Positions 1 to 5,143 of a DNA stretch of 5,346 bases are shown piece by piece. Made by a program: the position numbers and the translations under genes. This DNA comes from an uncultured Veillonella sp. (GTDB lineage: Bacteria > Bacillota > Negativicutes > Veillonellales > Veillonellaceae), in assembly GCF_937981445.1 (NCBI RefSeq), contig NZ_CALJON010000038.1, forward strand, positions 1 to 5,346, given 5' to 3'. Positions within the stretch are counted from its first letter, which is position 1; the number at the start of each line of letters is the position of its first letter. The notes under the pieces were generated by a model. That model did not search any database and had not been told where the DNA came from. It saw nothing but the letters and a program-made list of their open reading frames with translations.

Positions 1-66
1 TTCGTTTGAAATGATTACCTTACATTGTTCAGTTTTCAAAGATCTGATGTCGCTTACTGCGACGTC
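1..66 (-). promoter_or_regulatory. rRNA operon leader with boxA-like antitermination element
   Basis: Reading the minus strand, the segment starting about 7 bases after the P2 -10 box contains a small hairpin: GTCGC at 63-59 pairs with GCGAC at 53-49 around a 5-nt loop. A boxA-like block follows, GATCTTTGAAAACTGAACAA (44-25). The core CTTTGAAAACT is typical of leaders and spacers of low-GC Firmicute rRNA operons, where the Nus complex prevents premature termination. No 16S sequence is reached before the edge, so the rRNA gene itself is inferred to lie just left of position 1. The start of the leader is estimated from promoter spacing and is not mapped. Confidence 0.8.
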
Positions 67-72
67 TTGTAT

Positions 73-122
73 ATACTACCACGTCACACATTTCATGTCA
101 ACTACTTTTTTACACATTTTTT
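73..122 (-). promoter_or_regulatory. Probable rRNA promoter P2 with A-tract UP element
   Basis: On the minus strand there is a perfect -35 TTGACA (101-96), a 17-bp spacer and a -10 TAGTAT (78-73, 4 of 6 to consensus). Immediately upstream of the -35 are two A6 tracts (111-106 and 122-117) spaced 11 bp apart, in the position of an UP element that contacts the RNA polymerase alpha subunit. It is proximal to the boxA leader, as expected for the P2 of a tandem rRNA promoter pair. The predicted start is near 66. Confidence 0.78.
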
Positions 123-153
123 CGAAATATTTACATCTCTAAAAAACGGATGC

Positions 154-171
154 ATAAGCTCAAAAGCTTAT
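154..171. other. Perfect 7-bp hairpin between P1 and P2
   Basis: ATAAGCT (154-160), a 4-nt loop and AGCTTAT (165-171) form a perfect inverted repeat. It lies in the P1 transcript upstream of P2. On the plus strand it is followed by TTTCATTTT, but the stem is AT-rich and weak, so terminator function is doubtful. It could simply be leader structure. Confidence 0.35.
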
Positions 172-199
172 TTTCATTTTCGTTAACAGCGACTTTGTT

Positions 200-259
200 A
201 GTATACCCATTTACAAGAATTTCGTCAACCCCTAATTTCAACTTTTTTATTTCTTTTTT
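200..259 (-). promoter_or_regulatory. Probable rRNA promoter P1 with A-tract UP element
   Basis: On the minus strand: -35 TTGACG (228-223), a 17-bp spacer and -10 TATACT (205-200), giving a predicted start near 193. Two A6 tracts lie upstream (248-243 and 259-254), again 11 bp apart as at P2. It sits about 127 bp upstream of P2 and points the same way, into the boxA leader, which matches the tandem P1/P2 layout of many bacterial rRNA operons. Both boxes are near consensus, so this is a strong sigma70-type promoter by inspection. Confidence 0.78.
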
Positions 260-287
260 ATCTTTTACCATAGTACCACATAACAAT

Positions 288-440
288 ACAAGCTTCATAT
301 ACTAGTTATGTAGATGCACGCTTTCTTTACGTCCTATGTAAATACTAACTTCATATACAACTTAATATACAACTTATGTAAATACAAGCTGCATATGCTA
401 ATTCTGTAGATACATGCTTTCTATACGACCTATATAATAA
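288..440. repeat. Decayed tandem and direct repeats upstream of rRNA promoters
   Basis: No gene is visible between 272 and 467. The block holds a perfect 12-bp tandem duplication, ATATACAACTTA, at 353-364 and 365-376. The 11-mer TATGTAAATAC occurs at 335-345 and 375-385. An imperfect direct repeat of about 50 bp begins AAGCTTCATATAC at 290 and AAGCTGCATATGC at 386, a 96-bp offset with roughly 80 percent identity by eye. The 12-mer ACAACTTAATAT (357-368) resembles ACAAGCTAATAT in the array at 2985-3128, which suggests the same repeat family in a more eroded state. Confidence 0.6.
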
Positions 441-467
441 CCTTCACATAATAGGATAAAAGGAAAG

Positions 468-507
468 CAAAAACAGGCTCATATATGTTAATCATATACG
501 AACCTGC
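468..507 (-). terminator. Rho-independent terminator of the thioredoxin-reductase-like gene
   Basis: On the minus strand, 14 bases at 506-493 pair with 487-474 (12 Watson-Crick and two G-U pairs) around a 5-nt loop, followed by T5 (473-469). It lies 43 bp beyond the stop codon of the flavoprotein locus and upstream of the rRNA promoters, so it insulates them from read-through. Confidence 0.85.
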
Positions 508-549
508 TCTCCTATAAAACCTAATATATCATAACGCTCTTATAATCTA

Positions 550-1420
550 TCATACAATCTTATTCACATAGGCTACCGCACTAAATGCCGCCATTTGCCC
601 TTCGCCAACAGCCTTGCTCACTTGTAAAGGTGCGCCTGCTACATCACCAGCTGCAAAGAGCCCTTTAAAATTCGTTTCCATTAATCGATTCACTTCGATG
701 GCATTATTTTTTACTTCTAATCCATCAACCATATTATCAGGCGGATTAGAATCACGCAAAATAAATAGCCCTTCTACTTTATGACTTTCATTTTTACTTC
801 GCACTGATGCAAGGCCCCGCTCTCCATCCATGCCTACAATCCGCTCCCGATAGAGGCGAACTGAACTTGGCAAGTTCTGCCATTCAGAAGTATCCGCTGC
901 TAATAAAGGATCTACATAAAGTACTACACTTTTAGCCAAATCAGCAAGCAATTTTACATCATCCAAGCCATGTTCCGTATTTACATAAATAGCTATATCT
1001 TTATCCTTAAAGAATTGCCCATCACAAGACGCACAATAACTGACGCCGCGACCAAGCCACTCTTTTTTCCCCCGGAATGGTGCCATTCATACTCACCCCA
1101 GTTGCCAATATAACACTCTTTGCAGTGTACACAGCTTCTTCAGTTAATATGGTAAATGGTTCTCCTGCAAAAATAGATTGTACTCGCTCATTAACAATGG
1201 TTGGTTCATATGCCAAAGTCTGTGCCACCAATGTATCCATCAAATCATTCCCACTAATTGTAGGAAATCCTAAGTAATTATAAATGCGTTCTGCTTTACG
1301 CAATTTATCACTAAATCCGCCGGACTCAAACAATATAACGGTCTTACCTCGCACTCTCGCAGTTACAGCTGCTGATAAGCCTGCCGGTCCACCGCCTACA
1401 ATTGCAATGTCATATGTCAT
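550..1420 (-). pseudogene. Frameshifted thioredoxin-reductase-like FAD oxidoreductase lacking NADPH motifs
   Basis: Two overlapping frames encode the halves of one thioredoxin-reductase-like flavoprotein. The first (1420 to 1022) has the FAD-binding GGGPAG at residues 9-14 and ends its FAD domain with VILATG and IPGEK. The second (readable from 1086, homologous from about 1061, to 550) supplies EWLGRGVSYC, the redox motif CASC and a C-terminal GLFAAGDVAG FAD motif. Removing one base from the A6 run (1063-1068) or adjacent G5 run (1069-1073) restores IPGEKEWLGRG, the family-typical junction, giving about 289 residues against roughly 305-315 usual. The central domain lacks the GxGxxA and HRR NADPH motifs: DIAIYVNTEHGLDDVKLL stands where GGGNSA normally lies. 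If expressed, it may take electrons from ferredoxin or another donor rather than NADPH. The ATG at 1420 starts a typical MTYDIAIVGGG N-terminus, with only a weak SD. No convincing promoter is seen after the upstream terminator. The split could be true inactivation, phase variation, slippage or a sequencing error. Confidence 0.82.
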
Positions 1421-1469
1421 AGTTTGCCATCTTACTACATCTATTGAATAAAATAATTGCATTACTAAT

Positions 1470-1506
1470 AAAAAACATAGCCAGCAAAAAATAAAAGCTG
1501 GCTATG
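1470..1506 (-). terminator. Rho-independent terminator of the nitroreductase gene
   Basis: On the minus strand a perfect 10-bp stem, CATAGCCAGC (1506-1497) with GCTGGCTATG (1485-1476), encloses an 11-nt loop and is followed by T6 (1475-1470). It lies 22 bp past the nitroreductase stop codon, so the flavoprotein gene downstream would need read-through or its own promoter. Confidence 0.92.
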
Positions 1507-1527
1507 CAATACATTCAGTTACACTAA

Positions 1528-2274
1528 TTATAAATTAAATTTAAATCCTTGTGCCTCTGCTTGTTGAATAAGCTTTTGTCTCATAGGTGTTGGATTTTGG
1601 GATTTCTTAGCAATTTGTAATGTAAAGGAGTCTACTCGATTGTTAGTATCGCGCATATCATAATATTGACTCATTTCTTCATCATAGTCTTCTAATAAAT
1701 CCATATAAGAATCAAACACTTTATAGGAGTCTTCAAAAATATTGGCTTCTTTTGGCATTCTTGGTTTTAGTTGTGGCTCTTGATTAGACACACCAATACC
1801 AAGTCCAAGCATCGGGAATGTAAGTTCAGGAAGACCTAATAACTCAATCATTTTAGGTACATTATTTAAAATGCTACCAAAATATACGGTACCAAAGCCC
1901 CCCAATTCAGCAGCAGCTACCACATTTTGTGCTGCCAATGCTGCATCAGTCCACCCTTGGAAGAAGCGATCACTATCACGTTCATTGTCGTTTACAATAC
2001 CTTGTTCACGAACAATGCGAGAGTTTCTATACGAATCTACTACAAAAATCAACAATTCAGGCACACGAGCTACATACTCTTGCTTACATACTTCGGCAAT
2101 AGCCGCTTTTAATTCTGGCTTAGTTACACGAATAATGCTAAAACTCTGCATCCCTTGACTAGAGGCTGTGCGCTTTGCTACATCTAGCAACACATTTAAT
2201 TGCTGCGGAGAAATAGGAGTTGACTTGAACTCGCGAATTGTACGGTGATTTAATATTACATCAATAGGATTCAT
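1528..2274 (-). CDS. NfsA/FRP-family FMN-dependent nitroreductase
   Basis: A 248-residue cytoplasmic flavoenzyme expected to reduce nitro compounds, quinones or flavins with NAD(P)H in two-electron steps; its physiological substrate cannot be read from the sequence. It shows the HRTIREF block (residues 10-16) that contacts FMN phosphate, TASSQGMQ (37-43), TDAALAAQNVVAAAELGGFGTVYFG (about 109-133, dimer and flavin pocket), LGLPELTFPMLGLGIG (146-161) and LKPRMP (169-174), the basic segment typical of the NfsA/FRP subgroup. Length is normal for that group. The ATG at 2274 has a strong SD, AAAGGAG (2289-2283), 8 bases upstream. A hairpin terminator follows closely. It is 135 bp downstream of the adhesin-E-like gene on the same strand with no strong terminator between, so co-transcription is possible. 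The upstream gap contains the 10-bp palindrome ATACATGTAT (2317-2326), a possible regulator site, but no clear promoter. Confidence 0.93.
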   Translation of the reverse strand: MNPIDVILNHRTIREFKSTPISPQQLNVLLDVAKRTASSQGMQSFSIIRVTKPELKAAIAEVCKQEYVARVPELLIFVVDSYRNSRIVREQGIVNDNERDSDRFFQGWTDAALAAQNVVAAAELGGFGTVYFGSILNNVPKMIELLGLPELTFPMLGLGIGVSNQEPQLKPRMPKEANIFEDSYKVFDSYMDLLEDYDEEMSQYYDMRDTNNRVDSFTLQIAKKSQNPTPMRQKLIQQAEAQGFKFNL

Positions 2275-2409
2275 AGCTAAAACTCCTTTACTATCTTATA
2301 TAGCAATAAACTATTTATACATGTATCATATCGAAATATCTAAATTTCTCTTTTTACAGTACCACGGATTATGTGCCTTGTCTAGTCAAATTTATTACTA
2401 TAATCAACT

Positions 2410-2796
2410 TTATTTTCCCCAAACAAGCTTATAAATTTCGTCCCCCATTGTATCATCTGTAATTGGCTGTACAGACTTATCATATACATATTCATCATCA
2501 TTAAAAGGGATCCCAGAATTATGGAATAAACGTAATTCAAGGATTTGTATTGTTTTAGGCTCCTTTTGAAGACGAACCTTTTGCTCATAATAATTTTTAT
2601 TTAATTGATTAACACGAATCCACATAGTAGCTTCTTTATCATTTTTCTCCACGCGACTATTATCAACAGAATATTGTTCTTCTGTAGCACTAGCACCTAT
2701 GTAATACCAATCGGCAGCCTGTGCCACCTGAGTGAAACCAAATTGCATAAAGCCTACTACACCAAGTGTAGCCATCATCATTTTCCAAAATTTCAT
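2410..2796 (-). CDS. Exported surface-adhesin-protein-E-like small protein
   Basis: A 128-residue protein with a clear Sec signal peptide: basic start MKFWK, hydrophobic MMMATLGVVGFMQFGF, and an AQA site with cleavage after about residue 27, leaving a mature protein beginning ADWYYIG. The mature part follows the plan of the surface-adhesin protein E domain: WYYIG near the start, YSVDNSRVEKND, ATMWIRVNQLN, a basic central strand region, ELRLFHNSG, and the closing SVQPITDDTMGDEIYKLVWG, which resembles the family ending (W.PI.PDS.GE.LY). No cysteines are present, so neither a lipoprotein nor a disulfide is expected. It probably acts in the periplasm or on the cell surface; adhesion itself is not demonstrated by the sequence. 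The ATG at 2796 is supported by GAAGGTGA (2810-2803) 6 bases upstream. The family match is by pattern and moderately certain; an unrelated secreted beta-rich protein is the alternative. Confidence 0.8.
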   Translation of the reverse strand: MKFWKMMMATLGVVGFMQFGFTQVAQAADWYYIGASATEEQYSVDNSRVEKNDKEATMWIRVNQLNKNYYEQKVRLQKEPKTIQILELRLFHNSGIPFNDDEYVYDKSVQPITDDTMGDEIYKLVWGK

Positions 2797-2933
2797 ACTA
2801 TATCACCTTCTACTGTCTCTACAAAAAAAATGTCTCTCATACTAGCCAAAGCTATACATTTTATATACTTCATCGAAATGTCTCATGCATAACCTAATGT
2901 ACCTCGTATAACTTAGAAAGTATGTACGTTATT

Positions 2934-2961
2934 ATTATACTCTCTTTTTAAATTCCTTCAA
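2934..2961 (-). promoter_or_regulatory. Candidate promoter of the adhesin-E-like gene
   Basis: On the minus strand: TTGAAG (2961-2956), a 16-bp spacer and a perfect TATAAT (2939-2934). The predicted start near 2927 gives a long leader of about 130 nt. That leader contains three AGAGACA-like motifs (minus strand of 2814-2820, 2831-2837 and 2879-2884). A closer promoter around the TATAAA near 2860 is possible but lacks a good -35. Confidence 0.45.
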
Positions 2962-2984
2962 CGCCTAATTTAAAATATTAGATA

Positions 2985-3128
2985 TAACGCCAGTATGCAA
3001 CGTAATATACTATCTAGTGTATTAGTTAATCTACTAACTAATACACTATGCAATACACTATCTAATGCATTATGTAATATACAAGCTAATATTCTTCCGA
3101 ATCTACTACGGAGTATACAATATACTAC
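2985..3128. repeat. Degenerate array of about twelve 12-bp tandem units
   Basis: Divided every 12 bases from 2985, the plus strand gives units close to ACTANNTAATAY. Examples are ACTATCTAGTGT (3009), ACTAACTAATAC (3033), ACTATGCAATAC (3045), ACTATCTAATGC (3057), ATTATGTAATAT (3069), ACAAGCTAATAT (3081) and ACTACGGAGTAT (3105). Positions 5-6 vary most. The array includes a perfect 14-bp inverted repeat, 3015-3028 with 3035-3048. It lies between two divergent genes for exported proteins. Because 12 is a multiple of 3, a minus-strand frame (2970-3167, GTG start) stays open and reads as xLxS tetrapeptides. It lacks a convincing SD, so I do not call it a gene. Confidence 0.75.
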
Positions 3129-3190
3129 AAAGTACATTACAAATTTAAGAATAAAATTTATGTTCACAGCCTAAAACTCTATATACAACC

Positions 3191-3224
3191 GTCCATAATG
3201 TATGGACAAAAACTTATTTTGTCC
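3191..3224. promoter_or_regulatory. Two overlapping inverted repeats upstream of the SIMPL promoter
   Basis: GTCCATA (3191-3197) pairs with TATGGAC (3201-3207), and GGACAAAA (3204-3211) pairs with TTTTGTCC (3217-3224). The two perfect repeats share the central GGAC, so only one hairpin can form at a time, or they are adjoining half-sites for a DNA-binding regulator. They end 8 bp upstream of the -35 box of the SIMPL promoter, a position that suits an activator or an upstream operator. The regulator is unknown. Confidence 0.5.
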
Positions 3225-3232
3225 TCAAAGTT

Positions 3233-3261
3233 TTGCCTTTTTCTAAATTATTTGTTATACT
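3233..3261 (+). promoter_or_regulatory. Promoter of the SIMPL-domain gene
   Basis: TTGCCT (3233-3238), a 17-bp spacer and TATACT (3256-3261), preceded by TGT that makes an extended -10. The predicted start near 3268 gives a 5' leader of about 79 nt. The leader includes a weak 6-bp inverted repeat, AGAACT (3270-3275) with AGTTCT (3288-3293). Confidence 0.75.
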
Positions 3262-3346
3262 AATTAAAGAGAACTAATGAAGTCTCAAGTTCTTACAGCA
3301 TTAACATTCTTATACTTTTTCTAAAAGAGTAACAAAGGAGTTTATT

Positions 3347-4093
3347 ATGAATTTAAAATTAACAAAAAAACTAACCCGTACTATTTTAGCCGCTACTTTA
3401 GCTCTAAGCGTAACTGGCGCTGCTATGGCTGCGTCTCAAGACAACAATGTACAAGAATCTCAAATTCAAGTAACAGGCATGGCTAACCGCTCCATCGCGC
3501 CTACCTATGCAACCTTACGTTTAGGCATTACTAGCAATGCTAACAATGTAATGACTGCTAAAAGTGAAAACGATCGCATTATGAGTGATTTAATTGCTCG
3601 TCTTGCGCAAGTGGGCGTAACTAAAAATAATATTCAAACCTCTAATTTCTCTGTAAATCCACAATATGATTATCAAACTGTAAAAGGCCAAAAAGATAAT
3701 GCCATTCAATCTTACACTGTTTCAAACAATGTGACTGTACGCATTAACGACTTAAGCAAAGTAAGCCAAATTATTGACCGTGCTGTAGCTGCCGGTGCTA
3801 ATGATATTCAATCATTAAACTTTGAAGCTGATGTGAACCAAGATTTAAGTGATCAATTAACTACAGAAGCTGTAAAAAATGGTCGTCATCAAGCAGAAGT
3901 TATCGCAGCGGCTCTAGGCCAGCAAATTAAAGGTATTAAAGAAGCGTCTGTAAGCTCTACTAACACCTACACCTTAGATAGCACCCCACGTATGTATAAA
4001 CTAGCTGCTAGTGCTATTCAAACAAACACACCAGTAGAACAAGGTGATTTATCCGTTGTTAAAACTGTAAATCTTGTATTCTACGTACAATAA
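3347..4093 (+). CDS. Exported SIMPL-domain (DUF541, BP26/OMP28-like) protein
   Basis: A 248-residue protein of the SIMPL/DUF541 family, secreted beta-alpha proteins often found in the periplasm or outer membrane of diderm bacteria; their molecular role is poorly defined. The signal peptide is textbook: MNLKLTKKLTR, a hydrophobic stretch at residues 12-24, and AMA with cleavage after residue 28. The domain fills the rest, starting with IQVTGMANRSIAPTYATLRLGI (about 41-62; the QVTG.A pattern is the family opening). It continues through GVTKNNIQTSNFSVNPQYDY, SYTVSNNVTVRINDLSKVSQIIDRAVAAGANDIQSLNF and TEAVKNGRHQAEVIAAALGQQIKGI, and ends in the terminal strand VVKTVNLVFYVQ. Length is normal. The ATG has a strong SD, AAAGGAG (3334-3340), 6 bases upstream, a near-consensus promoter and a terminator 90 bp after the stop, so it is probably monocistronic. 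It diverges from the adhesin-E-like gene and converges on menG. Confidence 0.93.
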   Translation: MNLKLTKKLTRTILAATLALSVTGAAMAASQDNNVQESQIQVTGMANRSIAPTYATLRLGITSNANNVMTAKSENDRIMSDLIARLAQVGVTKNNIQTSNFSVNPQYDYQTVKGQKDNAIQSYTVSNNVTVRINDLSKVSQIIDRAVAAGANDIQSLNFEADVNQDLSDQLTTEAVKNGRHQAEVIAAALGQQIKGIKEASVSSTNTYTLDSTPRMYKLAASAIQTNTPVEQGDLSVVKTVNLVFYVQ

Positions 4094-4183
4094 GAATCAT
4101 AGCCCTTGCCTAGAGTGCTTCCTTGGAGTCAAATGCTCCCCCATCTTGAGAAGCCCATAGACTTTGGTAATAAATATAGAAAG

Positions 4184-4223
4184 GCCCGCAAGAGTAAGTA
4201 CCATTGCTCTTGCGGGCTTTTTT
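4184..4223 (+). terminator. Strong terminator between convergent genes, probably bidirectional
   Basis: GCCCGCAAGAG (4184-4194) pairs perfectly with CTCTTGCGGGC (4207-4217), extendable by three weaker pairs around a 6-nt loop, and is followed by T6 (4218-4223). It ends the SIMPL transcript. On the minus strand the same hairpin is followed by CCTTTCTATA, a poorer U tract, so it may also serve menG. Confidence 0.93.
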
Positions 4224-4230
4224 ATATTAT

Positions 4231-4270
4231 CTTTTATTATCTTTTATTATCTTTTGTTGTCTTTTACTGT
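4231..4270. repeat. Four tandem copies of a 10-bp repeat
   Basis: CTTTTATTAT at 4231-4240 and again at 4241-4250 is followed by CTTTTGTTGT (4251-4260) and CTTTTACTGT (4261-4270). Blurred partial copies lie on both sides (4221-4230 and 4271-4280). It occupies the gap between the shared terminator and the menG stop codon. In the menG transcript it would read as A-rich AAAAGATAAT units. Function is unknown; slipped-strand duplication is the simplest origin. Confidence 0.8.
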
Positions 4271-4293
4271 CTTTATATTCTTACTTTGTATTT

Positions 4294-5094
4294 TTACTTT
4301 GGTACGCGCCCTACATGGACGGCCACAATACCACCAGTTAATTCAAAATATGTGGCGTCTTCAAATCCAACCGCTTTAAAAATATCTAACACCTTAGCTT
4401 GGTGTGGATAGCGTCGCAACGATTCAGGCAACCAAGCATAGGAAGATTTATCCTTACTCAATTTTCCTAAAACCGGTAATATTTTCTCAAAGTATAAATA
4501 ATATAATTGTTTAAATCCAATCATAGTCGGTTTAGCTAACTCAAGTGTAACTACATAACCACCTGGTTTTACTACGCGCATCATTTCTTGCAAAGTAACT
4601 TCAATGCTAGGTACATTTCGTAATGCAAAAGCACTCATGGCCGCATCAAAACTATTATCCTCATAAGGTAAATCCATAGCATCCCCTTCTACTAAATTAA
4701 CTTTATCTAGAAGGTTTAATTCTGCTAAACGATCACGGCCACGCCGTAACATTTCAGGACTAAAATCCAAGGCCTCTATAGATATATCAGGATGTTGACG
4801 CAACGCTTCAATGGTTAACATTCCAGTGCCACAAGCTACATCAAGTAAACGATGACCTGTGTCTAGCTGTAATTTAGAAACAGCAAAACGGCGCCAATAC
4901 GCATCTTGATGGAAACTTAAAATTGTATTCATCAAATCATAGTGTTTAGCAATATGAGAGAATACATGCTGCACATACACTTCTTTATCTTGATGATTTT
5001 CAAACTGCAACCCCTTCTTCAATACTTGCTTAGCAAGTTCCATCTCATCCTTAGGATCTAAGGTGGTTACTGTTTTCGCTTTTACATCACTCAT
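4294..5094 (-). CDS. menG: Demethylmenaquinone methyltransferase (MenG/UbiE)
   Basis: A class I SAM-dependent methyltransferase catalysing the last step of menaquinone synthesis, C-methylation of demethylmenaquinone, at the cytoplasmic membrane. From the ATG at 5094 it has 266 residues. It shows the UbiE signature VFSHIAKHYDLMNTILSF (44-61), SAM motif I LLDVACGTGM (83-92), an acidic residue D110 after the second strand, GDAMDLPYEDNSFD (137-150), FALRNV (156-161), RVVKPGGYVVTLELAKP (173-189), YAWLPESLRRYP (219-230) and TGGIVAVHVG (253-262). A roughly 40-residue N-terminal extension makes it longer than typical MenG (about 230-250). An in-frame GTG at 5103 would add three residues; neither start has a good SD, and ATG is preferred by codon type. 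No other men genes are adjacent. It has its own promoter, and it may share the terminator at 4184-4223. Confidence 0.94.
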   Translation of the reverse strand: MSDVKAKTVTTLDPKDEMELAKQVLKKGLQFENHQDKEVYVQHVFSHIAKHYDLMNTILSFHQDAYWRRFAVSKLQLDTGHRLLDVACGTGMLTIEALRQHPDISIEALDFSPEMLRRGRDRLAELNLLDKVNLVEGDAMDLPYEDNSFDAAMSAFALRNVPSIEVTLQEMMRVVKPGGYVVTLELAKPTMIGFKQLYYLYFEKILPVLGKLSKDKSSYAWLPESLRRYPHQAKVLDIFKAVGFEDATYFELTGGIVAVHVGRVPK

Positions 5095-5143
5095 TATCTT
5101 CACATCGCTTTACTAAAATACAAAAAACTTACTGCGTCCTTTT

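Noticed and set aside
131..271. A 46-codon minus-strand frame (ATG at 271) running through promoter P1
   Set aside because: It contains the P1 -35 and -10 boxes, starts upstream of the predicted transcript start, has no SD and is lysine-rich simply because of the A-tracts. More likely chance than gene.
1077..1277. Plus-strand frame opposite the flavoprotein gene
   Set aside because: Antisense shadow of the FAD domain, with no SD or promoter and no recognisable protein.
1421..1469. Promoter for the flavoprotein gene in the gap after the nitroreductase terminator
   Set aside because: Loose matches such as TTGCTG with TAATGC at 17 bp can be drawn, but the -35 would lie inside the terminator stem and the -10 is poor.
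1871..2158. Plus-strand frames opposite the nitroreductase (1871-2158, 1927-2112)
   Set aside because: Antisense to a clearly conserved enzyme; no family features or initiation signals.
2341..2409. Terminator between the adhesin-E-like gene and the nitroreductase
   Set aside because: Only short wobble-rich pairings are visible, with no stem plus T-run, so none was annotated.
2382..2588. Alternative minus-strand frame overlapping the adhesin-E-like gene
   Set aside because: Out-of-frame overlap with a protein that has a signal peptide and a recognisable domain; no SD.
2605..2892. Plus-strand frame opposite the adhesin-E-like gene
   Set aside because: Antisense shadow with no initiation signal.
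2985..3128. CRISPR array interpretation of the repeats
   Set aside because: Units are 12 bp head to tail without spacers, with no cas genes nearby.
4106..4411. Hydrophobic plus-strand frames after the SIMPL gene (4106-4411, 4164-4379)
   Set aside because: They run through the terminator, the 10-bp repeat and the 3' end of menG in antisense. The apparent membrane-like residues come from the T-rich repeat.
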